NCBI GenBank assembly: GCA_036274495.1
Contig: DASUFP010000014.1
Span: forward strand, 1-45,140
Direction: 5' to 3'
Source of the DNA: DASUFP01 sp036274495
GTDB taxonomy: Bacteria > Bacteroidota > Bacteroidia > AKYH767-A > OLB10
Length of the DNA stretch: 45,140 nt
Part shown: piece after piece, positions 25,131 through 34,070 of the stretch
Position numbering within the stretch: position 1 is the first letter of the stretch
How the letters are laid out: every line of letters begins with the position of its first letter
Notes under the pieces: model-generated
What the model was told of the DNA's origin: nothing
Seen by the model: the letters and a program-made list of their open reading frames with translations, nothing else
Database searches by the model: none
Translations under genes and position numbers: made by a program

Positions 25131-26495
25131 TTAACGTTTCATAAACCGGATATGTACAACTCCTGAGGAGGTGTAAAGCGACGCTATAAAAATCCCGCTC
25201 CTTAAAAAGCCGACCGGCACCACCTGATTGCCTTTGTATAGTGTTTGCCCCGACTTAACAATTCTTCCGGAAACATCTGTAATTACAAGTGTGCCTGGTG
25301 AATTTACATTCAGCTGCAGCTGATCGGCAACCGGATTGGCAGAGGTCATCCACATCGACTGTTGATGTAATTCGGTTATTCCCACCCCTACAATTGTATA
25401 GCAGGAGGAGGTGTCGGTACATCCCCCGTAGGTAACGGCCACCGCATACGTGCCGTCGATCGGTGGATCGTAAGCGGCCAGTGTATCACCGGGGAGAATA
25501 GAATAGCCGGTTTGACAATCGAGCCACTGATAAGAGGCATTAGCCTGATTGGAAGTAAGAGAAAAGTCAATCTGGGTTACCGAAGTATCAACACTATTCA
25601 CATTTAATGTTAAAGCAACGAGCGAATCGCATCCGCCGAAACCAGGGAAGGCTTCGGTGTACACACCGGCGGTGGTAAGTGTCTGACTGCCGAAAAGGTA
25701 TACATCACCCTGGCAAATGGTTGCAGAGTCGGGAGTGGCATAGGAGGGGATACCTGCAACAAAGTTTGAAGTGTTTCCCGACAATTGAAATCCGTTCAGG
25801 CTACCATTAAGAATACCAGCTGAATTGGTAAGTGAGGTGATGGCAGTATTTGTTCCGCCGGGTATCCCCTGATTGAAATCAAAATAAATGTCAAGTCCGG
25901 AACTACTCGTATTGATACCATTTGAATAAATGCAGGCCACTTCCTGTGCAGTGAGGGCGGTATTCCATAAACTTACCTCATCCATTTGTCCGTAAAGCAG
26001 GAAATCGGCAGATGTCCATGGAAGATTACCAATCAGAAATGGAATAAAGGAGTTGGTTATGACGCCCGATGCCGGCTGGCTCCCGACAAATACCCCGTTG
26101 TGGTAAAGTGTCAGTGTAGCGCCGTCATAGGTAAGGGCAAAGTGCTGCCAGGTATTTAATATCAGTCCTGAGTACACCACATCATAGGCAGCTCCGGTAC
26201 TGTTTCGCAACCGGCACTCAACCGTGTTGCCTGGCAACTGTACAATATAAAAGTCGCCATCCGAATTGTTTCTGAATCCTGCAAAGCCATCGTAATCGGG
26301 AAACGTAGTGACATTATTCTTTGGATACACCCAAAAAGTGAGCGAAATCTGGCTGCTGCCGGCAATATATTGTGACCCGTCCTGCACAATCACCTGATCA
26401 TCGATACCATCAAAATCAAGGGCATTCTGCGATTGGGCAAAGAGCAGCAGGGGACCGGAAACAAAGAACAGGATGGTGAGGATACGTTTTTTCAT
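25131..26495 (-). CDS. LamG-domain T9SS cargo protein
   Basis: 454 residues started at MKKRILTILF, which gives a good signal peptide ending at LFAQ. The frame extends 55 codons further upstream, but that part overlaps miaE and has no signal character. A LamG/concanavalin-like domain spans about 20-215 (ALDFDGIDDQVIVQDG, TLTFWVYPK-like strand, WQHFALTYDGATLTLYHNG, MDEVSLWNTALTAQEV). A short adhesin-like segment (CQGDVYLFGSQTLTTAGVY) follows, then a Cys-containing Ig-like piece. A C-terminal type A T9SS sorting domain (PVADQLQLNVNSPGTLVIT...) ends the protein. Likely surface-exposed glycan or protein binding; target unknown. Confidence 0.85.
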   Translation of the reverse strand: MKKRILTILFFVSGPLLLFAQSQNALDFDGIDDQVIVQDGSQYIAGSSQISLTFWVYPKNNVTTFPDYDGFAGFRNNSDGDFYIVQLPGNTVECRLRNSTGAAYDVVYSGLILNTWQHFALTYDGATLTLYHNGVFVGSQPASGVITNSFIPFLIGNLPWTSADFLLYGQMDEVSLWNTALTAQEVACIYSNGINTSSSGLDIYFDFNQGIPGGTNTAITSLTNSAGILNGSLNGFQLSGNTSNFVAGIPSYATPDSATICQGDVYLFGSQTLTTAGVYTEAFPGFGGCDSLVALTLNVNSVDTSVTQIDFSLTSNQANASYQWLDCQTGYSILPGDTLAAYDPPIDGTYAVAVTYGGCTDTSSCYTIVGVGITELHQQSMWMTSANPVADQLQLNVNSPGTLVITDVSGRIVKSGQTLYKGNQVVPVGFLRSGIFIASLYTSSGVVHIRFMKR

Positions 26496-26514
26496 TCGAA
26501 AGTGGATTGAAGGT

Positions 26515-26545
26515 GTTGATGATAGCTTTGAATAGGCTAATTTCG
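26515..26545 (+). promoter_or_regulatory. candidate promoter for miaE (TTG-N19-TAatTTcG)
   Basis: TTG at 26516-26518, exactly 19 bases, then TAATTTCG at 26538-26545. This matches the Bacteroidota TTTG-N19-TAnnTTTG pattern with one mismatch in each box, and lies 17 bases before the miaE start. It is the best two-box promoter I found in the window. Confidence 0.5.
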
Positions 26546-26561
26546 CATAAAATTCTGAATA

Positions 26562-27146
26562 ATGTTTCGTCTCAAGCTGGTAACTGACTCTAAATGGGTG
26601 AAAAATGTCGTTGAAAAGAATATCTCCGAAATCCTTACCGACCATGCCTGGTGCGAACAAAAGGCCGCATCAAATGCTATTTCCATTGTGGTTAAATATC
26701 CGGAGCACCCCGAACTGGTAGCCGAATTAATCAAACTGGCACAGGAAGAATTGTCGCATTTCGCCATGGTCCACAAAAAAATTGTTGAAAGGGGATTTAC
26801 ACTGGGACGCGAACGGAAAGACGATTACGTAAACCGACTCTATGATTTTATGCACCGGTCGGGGAGCCGCGAAACGGTGCTTATGGATCGGTTGCTGTTT
26901 GCAGCCATGGTAGAAGCACGGAGCTGCGAACGGTTCAAAGTGCTTTCGGAACATATAGACGATAACGACCTCGCAGCATTTTATCGTGAACTCATGATTA
27001 GTGAAGCCAACCACTATACCTTATTCATCGGTTTTGCCAAACAATATACCGATGCGAAAAAAGCTGATGACAGATGGGAAGAGTGGCTTGACTACGAATC
27101 GAAAATAATAAGTGGTTTTGGTGTAAAGGAAACCATTCACGGCTGA
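26562..27146 (+). CDS. miaE: tRNA-(ms2io6A37) hydroxylase, MiaE
   Basis: 194 residues, typical length. MiaE is a ferritin-like diiron monooxygenase that hydroxylates the isopentenyl group of 2-methylthio-N6-isopentenyladenosine at tRNA position 37, using O2. The diiron ligand pattern is complete: E32 in the first helix, E63-x2-H66 in EELSH, E118 in VEARSCERF and E148-x2-H151 in SEANH. MiaA and MiaB, which make its substrate, are not in the window. It is divergently placed to the LamG gene and converges with the WbpM-like gene, so it is a single-gene unit with its own promoter. Confidence 0.92.
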   Translation: MFRLKLVTDSKWVKNVVEKNISEILTDHAWCEQKAASNAISIVVKYPEHPELVAELIKLAQEELSHFAMVHKKIVERGFTLGRERKDDYVNRLYDFMHRSGSRETVLMDRLLFAAMVEARSCERFKVLSEHIDDNDLAAFYRELMISEANHYTLFIGFAKQYTDAKKADDRWEEWLDYESKIISGFGVKETIHG

Positions 27147-27154
27147 TACGCCGC

Positions 27155-29029
27155 TTATTCAATCACCTGACGGTCGAGTGCTTCAAAAACGGAATTATTC
27201 GAAATGTATTCCGGCACTATCTGTTTCATTTTTCTGACTATTTCATTATTGTCCTGAGACCTGAATAACTCAATGAGTTCTTCGATACGCGACCGCACCT
27301 CATCAAATTCGTACTCCTTTACTTTCGCTATCATTATTTTGGAGTGATGGGTGGGAATAGTGTTTTCTTCTGTAGCAAGCAATTCCTCATACAGTTTTTC
27401 GCCGGGTCGTAAACCGGTAAATGTGATGCTGATATCCTTGCCCAGTTCCAGTCCGTTTAACAAGATCATTTTTTTAGCCAGGTCAACAATTTTTACCGGC
27501 TGGCCCATATCAAAAATAAAGATCTCACCACCGTTACCCATTGCGGCGGCTTCAAGCACCAGCTGACACGCTTCCGGTATGGTCATAAAATAACGTACAA
27601 TGTCGGGATGGGTGATAGTAATTGGTTCTCTTGCTTCAATTTGTTTGTTGAAACGCGGAATAACGGAACCGTTAGAACCAAGCACATTACCAAATCGTGT
27701 TGTTACAAACCGTGTTTGCGAATGGGTGTTGAACGACTGAATATAAATTTCTGCAATCCGTTTGGTTGCACCCATGATGCTCGTCGGGTTAACCGCCTTA
27801 TCGGTTGATATCATCACAAATTCGTCTACGCCGTGGGCGTGAGATAAATCGGCGACAAGTTTGGTTCCAAGTATATTGGTAAGTATTGCTTCCGATGGGT
27901 TGTGCTCCATCATCGGCACATGTTTATATGCGGCGGCATGAAAAACCACGTGCGGTTTAAAATGAGCGAATACTTTTTCCATCCGTTCCTGGTTTCTGAT
28001 ATCGCCGACAACAGGTTCCGTAATATGCCTCAGGTTACGATCAAAAAACTCCAGCTCCAGGTCATGCAAGGGCGATTCGGCACAGTCGAGCAGAATGACC
28101 TGTTCCGGAGCGTACAGCGTTACCTGTCGTGCCAGTTCACTGCCTATTGAACCTGCCGCTCCCGTAATGAGAATACGCTTACCGGTAAGTTGTTTTCGTA
28201 TTCGCGTCGCATCCAAACGAATGGGATCACGCTCCAGCAGGTCTTCAATTTTTATCTTTTTAATCTGTTTGAAACTCAGTGAACCGTTAATCCAGTTGAC
28301 TACCGGAGGAACGTTAAGGACCTTGACATTGTATTTTAGGCAGACGTCAACAATTTCCTGTTTGCGTTGCGGCGACAGCTGCTGGATAGCGATAATCAGG
28401 TGTTGGATTTCATTATCTCTCAGCAGTGTCTCAAGCTGTTTGGAGGCAGCATAAATGGGAATACCCTCTATTTTTTTTCCTGATTTCTTCTGATCATCAT
28501 CCAGAAATCCAAGTACTTTATACCTGGTTCCGGCGTCCCTGTCGAGGGTACGTTTGGTAATAATTCCTGCTTCGCCCGATCCGAATATCAGTACATTGGT
28601 CTTTTCCCTGTTCGGGTTCATCAGTTCCAGATAAATCACTTTTACCAGCAGACGGAAAGTTGTCATGCCGAAAACGGTTACCAGGAATTCAATTATTACA
28701 ACAGAGTAGGGGACAACAAATATGTTGGATACATAGTAGGTTATCAGGTTGAGCAGCGCGAAGAAAACGGACCCGGCCAGCACCGAGAAGAGGATTCTCT
28801 GTACATCTCTGGTGCCGGTGTACCGGATAATTCCGGCATAGGTGCTATATGCGGCAAAGCTGACGGCTCTTGCCACAAGGACAACCGGAAACACATACCT
28901 GAATGTGGCTATTTCAACTTCAGGCACCGAGAAGTTGAAACGCAGCAGATAGGCCAGGATCAAAGAGATGAAAACGATTCCCAGATCAATCAGGAAGATG
29001 ATCCCTCTTGGCAGGTTATTCTTTAGCAT
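27155..29029 (-). CDS. membrane nucleotide-sugar 4,6-dehydratase (WbpM/CapD-like)
   Basis: 624 residues. Four transmembrane helices occupy about 10-125. A first Rossmann-like domain with VLIFGSGEAGI (about 145-155) follows, then the catalytic extended SDR domain with the NAD(P) site ITGAAGSIGSELARQ (about 285-300), VFHAAAYKHVPMMEHNP and the active-site segment TDKAVNPTSIMGATKR (about 410-425). The usual SDR YxxxK tyrosine is replaced by Met, as in the WbpM-type large dehydratases. Probably makes UDP-4-keto-6-deoxy sugars from UDP-GlcNAc for surface polysaccharide or glycoprotein glycans. A glycosyltransferase gene is divergently adjacent. Confidence 0.9.
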   Translation of the reverse strand: MLKNNLPRGIIFLIDLGIVFISLILAYLLRFNFSVPEVEIATFRYVFPVVLVARAVSFAAYSTYAGIIRYTGTRDVQRILFSVLAGSVFFALLNLITYYVSNIFVVPYSVVIIEFLVTVFGMTTFRLLVKVIYLELMNPNREKTNVLIFGSGEAGIITKRTLDRDAGTRYKVLGFLDDDQKKSGKKIEGIPIYAASKQLETLLRDNEIQHLIIAIQQLSPQRKQEIVDVCLKYNVKVLNVPPVVNWINGSLSFKQIKKIKIEDLLERDPIRLDATRIRKQLTGKRILITGAAGSIGSELARQVTLYAPEQVILLDCAESPLHDLELEFFDRNLRHITEPVVGDIRNQERMEKVFAHFKPHVVFHAAAYKHVPMMEHNPSEAILTNILGTKLVADLSHAHGVDEFVMISTDKAVNPTSIMGATKRIAEIYIQSFNTHSQTRFVTTRFGNVLGSNGSVIPRFNKQIEAREPITITHPDIVRYFMTIPEACQLVLEAAAMGNGGEIFIFDMGQPVKIVDLAKKMILLNGLELGKDISITFTGLRPGEKLYEELLATEENTIPTHHSKIMIAKVKEYEFDEVRSRIEELIELFRSQDNNEIVRKMKQIVPEYISNNSVFEALDRQVIE

Positions 29030-29122
29030 TGTATATCAATAGCTCAATTCCAACGGCAAATGTACGCCGAAAATCTTGAATATGAGAATTTTATGGTACT
29101 TACGCAGAGTGAAATTAATTAA

Positions 29123-29130
29123 TAAATTTG
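29123..29130 (+). promoter_or_regulatory. candidate -7 box for the glycosyltransferase gene
   Basis: TAAATTTG, an exact TAnnTTTG match 14 bases before the ATG at 29145. Its position makes the upstream ATG at 29076 an unlikely start. No clear -33 TTG. Confidence 0.4.
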
Positions 29131-29144
29131 CACAACCGCTGTAC

Positions 29145-30233
29145 ATGCCTAAGATTTTATTTGTTGCTTCCCATCGGCCAAATCGTTCTCCTTCACAGAG
29201 GTTCAGGTTTGAGCAGTATCTATCCTTCCTGCAAAGCCATGGTTTTGAGTATGATTTTTCGTGGATTATATCTGAAAAAGACGACAGGGTGTTTTACCAG
29301 CCCGGAAATTTTGCCGGCAAGGCGCTCATTTTTCTGAAGGCGGGAATCAGGCGGCTGAGGGACCTGCTGATTCTTTCGGATTACGACATAGTATTTGTTC
29401 AGCGTGAAGCATTTATGACCGGATCGAGCCTTTTTGAAAGGATGTATGCCCTCAGCAATGCCAAACTGGTTTTTGATTTTGACGACTCAATCTGGCTGCT
29501 CGATGTTTCGCATGCCAACAAACATCTGGGATGGCTTAAAAATCCCGAAAAAACCGCTGAAATAATCCGGGTCTCCGATGCTGTTATTGCAGGCAATGGC
29601 TACCTTGCCGAATATGCCCGGGCATTTAACAATCATGTGGTGGTGATTCCAACCACCATTGATACCGATTATCATAAACCCGATGCAAATGGTACGGCTA
29701 ACAATCAGCGCATCTGTATCGGATGGACCGGCAGCATGACTACCGTTCGTCACTTTACTACCGCTGAACCCGCTTTGCTGAAGCTGAAACAGAAATATGG
29801 TGACGCGATTTGTTTTAAGTTATTTGGCTATGGCGGATACGAAAACAAAGAACTGGATATAAAAGGCATTCCATGGACACTTGAAAGAGAGGTGGAGGAA
29901 CTCAAAGATTTTCACATTGGCATTATGCCTCTTCCCGACGATAAGTGGTCGAAAGGCAAATGCGGATTTAAAGCACTTCAATACATGGCAATGGAAATTC
30001 CTCCTGTGGTTTCGCCTGTTGGTGTAAATACCGAAATTGTTCAGCATGGCGTCAACGGTCTCGTTGCAACCGATACCGACGACTGGGTTGCTAAAATCAG
30101 TTACCTGATCGAAAATCCTGAAGCACGCAAGACCATGGGAAAAAAAGCACGTCAAACAGTGGTCGAACACTACAGTGTTAAATCACAGGAAAGTGTTTAC
30201 CTGAATTTACTTACTTCACTTGTACAATCATAA
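29145..30233 (+). CDS. glycosyltransferase family 4-type protein (GT-B fold)
   Basis: 362 residues started at MPKILFVASHRPN. The protein opens on the Rossmann strand expected at the N-terminus and follows a -7 promoter box. The donor-binding half has IGWTGSMTTVRHF, FKLFGYGGYENK, the conserved acidic region IGIMPLPDDKWSKGKCGFKALQYMA (which includes the family E/K-type motif) and PPVVSPVGVNTEIVQHGVNGLVA. Such retaining GT-B enzymes transfer sugars from nucleotide donors in the cytoplasm; donor and acceptor are unknown. Divergent to the WbpM-like gene, suggesting a shared surface-glycan role. Confidence 0.87.
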   Translation: MPKILFVASHRPNRSPSQRFRFEQYLSFLQSHGFEYDFSWIISEKDDRVFYQPGNFAGKALIFLKAGIRRLRDLLILSDYDIVFVQREAFMTGSSLFERMYALSNAKLVFDFDDSIWLLDVSHANKHLGWLKNPEKTAEIIRVSDAVIAGNGYLAEYARAFNNHVVVIPTTIDTDYHKPDANGTANNQRICIGWTGSMTTVRHFTTAEPALLKLKQKYGDAICFKLFGYGGYENKELDIKGIPWTLEREVEELKDFHIGIMPLPDDKWSKGKCGFKALQYMAMEIPPVVSPVGVNTEIVQHGVNGLVATDTDDWVAKISYLIENPEARKTMGKKARQTVVEHYSVKSQESVYLNLLTSLVQS

Positions 30234-30260
30234 ATCAAATCAGAAACATTAATACTTACA

Positions 30261-31364
30261 ATGACAACTGCGCAATTAGAAATTAAAAAAACAGCTCTTT
30301 ACGACAAACACGTAGCATTAGGTGCAAAAATGGTTCCCTTTGCCGGCTATATGATGCCCGTTTCCTATTCAGGTATCAACGACGAACACGATGCTGTGAG
30401 AAATAAAGTGGGAGTGTTTGATGTTTCGCATATGGGCGAATTTATTCTCAAAGGTCCGAAAGCGCTGAGTCTGATTCAGCGGGTTACCAGCAACGATGCT
30501 TCAAAACTTGCACCCGGTAAAATTCAATATTCCTGTTTTCCGAATGCAACAGGAGGTATTGTTGACGACCTGCTGGTATATTGTATTGATGCCGAAACAT
30601 ACATGCTTGTTGTAAACGCTTCGAACATTCAAAAGGACTGGGACTGGATCCGGCTGAATGATACAGACAATGTTGAAATGCACAACATTTCAGATAAAAC
30701 AAGTTTGCTTGCCGTACAGGGACCACTTGCAACAGCTGCATTAAAAAGTTTAACCGAAATGGATATTGAGAATTTGTCGTATTACACTTTCGTGAAAGGA
30801 ACATTTGCCGGATGTCCCAATGTACTTGTTTCGGCAACCGGTTATACCGGTGCCGGCGGATATGAAATATATTTTGAGAACCAGTACGCCGGAAAAATAT
30901 GGGATGCCGTGTTTGCTGCAGGCGCTGCTGTTGATATTAAGCCCGCAGGTCTGGGTGCCAGGGATACGCTCCGGCTCGAAATGGGTTTCTGCTTATATGG
31001 AAATGATATTGATGATACCACTTCACCAATAGAAGCAGGACTTGGATGGATTACCAAATTCACCAAGGATTTTGTGAATGCGTCCGCATTAAAAAGTCAG
31101 AAAGAAAAAGGAGTTCAACGTAAACTTGTTGGATTTGAAATGATCGACAGAGGAATTCCCCGTCATGGTTATGAAATCAAAAACAGCGGCGGCGAAACCA
31201 TTGGCGTTGTAACATCCGGAACACAATCGCCCTCCTTAAATAAAGCGATAGGCATGGGTTATGTGTCAGCATCAGATGCGGCGGAAGGCAACACAATTGT
31301 CATTCAGGTTCGCGATAAGGGGTTGAATGCCAGGGTTGTAAAGATCCCATTTTATAAAAAGTAG
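30261..31364 (+). CDS. gcvT: glycine cleavage system aminomethyltransferase (T protein)
   Basis: 367 residues, normal length. Transfers the methylene group from the aminomethyl-lipoyl H protein to tetrahydrofolate. Conserved parts: VPFAGYMMPVSYSGINDEHDAVR, GVFDVSHMGEF, GKIQYSCFPNATGGIVDDLLVY (with the catalytic-region Asp), SATGYTGAGGYEIY, GARDTLRLEMGFCLYGND and the C-terminal GVVTSGTQSPSLNKAIGMGYV. gcvP and gcvH are not adjacent. Only 27 bases separate it from the upstream glycosyltransferase, too few for a glycine riboswitch, and none is seen. Confidence 0.96.
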   Translation: MTTAQLEIKKTALYDKHVALGAKMVPFAGYMMPVSYSGINDEHDAVRNKVGVFDVSHMGEFILKGPKALSLIQRVTSNDASKLAPGKIQYSCFPNATGGIVDDLLVYCIDAETYMLVVNASNIQKDWDWIRLNDTDNVEMHNISDKTSLLAVQGPLATAALKSLTEMDIENLSYYTFVKGTFAGCPNVLVSATGYTGAGGYEIYFENQYAGKIWDAVFAAGAAVDIKPAGLGARDTLRLEMGFCLYGNDIDDTTSPIEAGLGWITKFTKDFVNASALKSQKEKGVQRKLVGFEMIDRGIPRHGYEIKNSGGETIGVVTSGTQSPSLNKAIGMGYVSASDAAEGNTIVIQVRDKGLNARVVKIPFYKK

Positions 31365-31471
31365 GCTTTTAATTAACTTTACCGCCGCAGCCGAATCCGG
31401 TACCTGTGGCCCTATTTATGGTTTCACCTTTTCAGTAAGTTGTTGGGTATACAAGGAGAATCTGACTGTAT

Positions 31472-32206
31472 ATGAATAAAAAGACGATCGACGTTTGCCT
31501 GTCACCGGCACTTTTTCATTTGCACGATGCAAGTGAAAGTATTGTTGTGGTAATTGATGTGCTCAGAGCCACCTCATCAATGTGTGTTGCCTTTAAGCAT
31601 GGGGTGCGCAGTATTGTTCCGGTTGCCACTGTTGAGGAAAGCATGCATTATAAATCGCGTGGCTTTTTGATTGGTGCCGAACGCAAAGGAGAAATGCTTG
31701 AAGGATTCGACCTGGGTAATTCTCCTTTCAGTTATATGGATGAGCGGGTACGGGATCGTGATATTGCACTCACAACAACCAATGGTACTCAGGCAATTCA
31801 AATAGCAAAAGGCGCCTATCAGGTGGTGATGGGATCGTTCCTGAATCTTGAAGTATTATCCAACTGGTTACGCAGTCAGGATAAAAGTGTAATACTGCTT
31901 TGTTCCGGTTGGAAAAACGCTTTTAACTTTGAAGACACTTTGTTTGCAGGAGCCGTGGTGCAGAAATTGAATGGCGATTTCGCCTTAACCGATCACCGTG
32001 ACGCCGCACTTGCCGCTATGCATCTTTATGAGATGGCACAGGATGACCTGCATGGATTTCTGGAACGTTCATCGCACCGTAAACGCCTCGAAAAATTACA
32101 GATTGAAGAAGATATCATCTATTGTCTTACTCCCAACCAGGCCGATGTTATTCCGGTGCTTGTAGGAGATGCCCTGTACAATATGGATGTGTTGGAATCC
32201 ATCTGA
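31472..32206 (+). CDS. 2-phosphosulfolactate phosphatase (ComB family)
   Basis: 244 residues of the ComB family: IVVVIDVLRATSSMCVAF near the N-terminus, LIGAERKGEMLEGFDLGNSP, ALTTTNGTQAI and LCSGWKNAFNFEDTLFAGAVV. ComB removes phosphate from 2-phosphosulfolactate in the methanogen coenzyme M route, and occurs widely in bacteria that lack that route. In this organism the product, sulfolactate, could feed sulfonate metabolism, but ComA and ComC are not visible here and the substrate is uncertain. It has a 107-base upstream gap, so it probably has its own promoter. Confidence 0.87.
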   Translation: MNKKTIDVCLSPALFHLHDASESIVVVIDVLRATSSMCVAFKHGVRSIVPVATVEESMHYKSRGFLIGAERKGEMLEGFDLGNSPFSYMDERVRDRDIALTTTNGTQAIQIAKGAYQVVMGSFLNLEVLSNWLRSQDKSVILLCSGWKNAFNFEDTLFAGAVVQKLNGDFALTDHRDAALAAMHLYEMAQDDLHGFLERSSHRKRLEKLQIEEDIIYCLTPNQADVIPVLVGDALYNMDVLESI

Positions 32207-32239
32207 TCACGCTCACTTTTTTATCAATGCTTTTCAATC

Positions 32240-33223
32240 ATGATACAATTCAAAAAGCGTTTACGCACCATCGTTCTGGTGTTGTTACTGCTGGCTCCGC
32301 TGAACGCACTTCCGTGGGGATTTTGGGCACATCAGGAGATTAACCGTTTTGCGGTATTTGCCTTACCCTCACCGTTGTTTGGATTTTATAAACAATATAT
32401 CGGGTTTGTTACCTCACATGCTACCGATCCCGATAAGAGAAGGTATGCGGTTGAAGGAGAAGCAGCGTGTCATTTTATCGACCTTGACCGGTACGGAAAA
32501 CATCCGTTCGACTCCATTCCTCAGAGGTGGAACGATGCCGTAAAAATATTTGGCGAAGATTCGTTGCGTGCTCATGGAATAGTTCCATGGCATATTATTA
32601 CCGAATTAAACAGACTCACTTCCGCTTTCAAGAATCACAACCTGGCATTGATATTAAAATATTCATCCGACATAGGCCATTACATTGCAGATGCGCACGT
32701 ACCGTTACATTGCACTGCCAATTACAATGGTCAACTCACAGGGCAGGAGGGCATTCACGGGCTATGGGAATCGCGTGTTCCCGAATTACTCGGTTCCGAA
32801 TACGATCACTTTACCGGTAAAGGCGGCTATATTGATGATCCGTTAAAATTTGTATGGGGCGTACTCAAACAGAGTTACGCCGCACACGATTCGGTACTGC
32901 AGTTCGAAAGTGAACTCACAAAACATTTTCCGCCGCAACGCAAGTATGCATTCGAAACCAAAGGAAACACAACCGTTAAAACGTATTCGAGAGCGTTTGC
33001 CATTGCCTACGATCGAGCCCTTAACGGTATGGCAGAACGGAGGATGCAAGCTTCAATACTCGCAGTGGCCTCTTTCTGGTATACAGCGTGGGTTAATGCC
33101 GGTCAGCCCGACCTGAACCCTGAATCATTTTCCGCTTCGGCTGACAGCATCGAAGCATCCGCTGAAAGAGAACGTGAACAATGGAAAAAAGGCAAACTAA
33201 AAGTACGCACACACGATGAGTAA
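32240..33223 (+). CDS. exported zinc-dependent phospholipase C / S1-P1 nuclease superfamily protein
   Basis: 327 residues with a signal peptide at about 1-24. The mature N-terminus would be a Trp followed by GFWAHQ: Trp1 and His6 have the spacing of the zinc ligands in S1/P1 nucleases, where the free N-terminal Trp itself binds zinc. Further ligands appear in CHFIDLDRYG, DIGHYIADAHVPLHC and IHGLWESRV; the final Glu is more like phospholipase C than nuclease P1. The trinuclear zinc site therefore looks complete, but phospholipase versus nuclease cannot be decided. Acts in the periplasm or outside. Thirty-three bases after comB. Confidence 0.8.
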   Translation: MIQFKKRLRTIVLVLLLLAPLNALPWGFWAHQEINRFAVFALPSPLFGFYKQYIGFVTSHATDPDKRRYAVEGEAACHFIDLDRYGKHPFDSIPQRWNDAVKIFGEDSLRAHGIVPWHIITELNRLTSAFKNHNLALILKYSSDIGHYIADAHVPLHCTANYNGQLTGQEGIHGLWESRVPELLGSEYDHFTGKGGYIDDPLKFVWGVLKQSYAAHDSVLQFESELTKHFPPQRKYAFETKGNTTVKTYSRAFAIAYDRALNGMAERRMQASILAVASFWYTAWVNAGQPDLNPESFSASADSIEASAEREREQWKKGKLKVRTHDE

Positions 33224-33250
33224 CCGCGACCGGTCCAACTACAAAATGAT

Positions 33251-33258
33251 TAATTTTG
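33251..33258 (+). promoter_or_regulatory. candidate -7 box upstream of the methyltransferase gene
   Basis: TAATTTTG, exact TAnnTTTG, ending only four bases before the ATG at 33263; transcription from it would give a near-leaderless mRNA. No -33 partner was found. Confidence 0.25.
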
Positions 33259-33262
33259 CCGG

Positions 33263-34051
33263 ATGCCGAAGTTAACACCTGATCAGATTCTTGAATATAA
33301 CCGTAATGCATGGACCAGACAGTCTGTCAACGGCAACCGCTGGACCGTACCCTATGGAGTTGAAGTGATAGAAAGAGCCCGTAAAGGTATTTTGGAACTG
33401 GTGCTTACACCTTCAAAAGCGGTTCCGATGCACTGGTATCCTCCTAATGAATCTGCTGTTTTATGCCTCGCTTCGGGTGGGGGACAGCAGGTACCTGCAT
33501 TGGCTGCTGCCGGTTACAAGGTTACCTCATTCGATCTGTCGGAGGCGCAGTTAAAGGCCGACGAATCAGTTGCCCGGCAATTTAATCTGGAGATAAAACT
33601 GGTTCAGGGCGATATGGCTGACCTTTCGGCATTTGAAAACGAATCATTCGATTTTGTATTTAATCCCTGTTCTACCACTTTTGTTCCCGACGTGAGAAAG
33701 GTTTACAAAGAAGTTGGAAGAGTTTTGAAACCGGGGGGAACGTTTGTTACAGGATTTACCAATCCGGTCTATTATCTTTTTGATTTGCTGTTGCAGGAAA
33801 AAGGAATTTTTACACTGAAATATGCTCAGCCCTATTCCGATCTCGAGTCGCTAAATGAAGAAGAGAGAACATTTCTGAACAGTACCGATGAACCGCTGGC
33901 ATTTGGCCATTCACTTGAAGATCATTTAAACGGCCACAAAGAAGCCGGATTAACGTTTATGGAAATGTTTGAGGATTCATGGGGAGGCACTAATGCTGTC
34001 GACAAATACTTTCCTGCATTTATTGCTTTCAGATCGGTAAAAGTATCGTGA
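33263..34051 (+). CDS. class I SAM-dependent methyltransferase
   Basis: 262 residues. Motif I of the Rossmann methyltransferase fold is AVLCLASGGGQQVPALAAAG (about 68-87). The acidic end of strand 2 is VTSFDLSEAQLKAD, and motif II/III is LVQGDMADLSAFENESFDFVFNP. A VGRVLKPGGTFVTGF segment ends the core. The C-terminal part (SLEDHLNGHKEAGLTFMEMFEDSWGG) is the usual small-molecule methyltransferase tail. The substrate is not evident. Thirty-nine bases after the phospholipase-like gene and 19 bases before the sua5 gene, so possibly one transcript. Confidence 0.88.
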   Translation: MPKLTPDQILEYNRNAWTRQSVNGNRWTVPYGVEVIERARKGILELVLTPSKAVPMHWYPPNESAVLCLASGGGQQVPALAAAGYKVTSFDLSEAQLKADESVARQFNLEIKLVQGDMADLSAFENESFDFVFNPCSTTFVPDVRKVYKEVGRVLKPGGTFVTGFTNPVYYLFDLLLQEKGIFTLKYAQPYSDLESLNEEERTFLNSTDEPLAFGHSLEDHLNGHKEAGLTFMEMFEDSWGGTNAVDKYFPAFIAFRSVKVS

Positions 34052-34070
34052 GCCTGCTATTTCCTTCCAC

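Noticed and set aside
26496..26660. 55-codon upstream extension of the LamG protein
   Set aside because: It overlaps the miaE promoter and coding start, and removing it exposes a proper signal peptide at 26495.
30234..30260. Glycine riboswitch before gcvT
   Set aside because: Only 27 bases separate gcvT from the upstream gene, too short for the aptamer, and no conserved riboswitch bases are seen.
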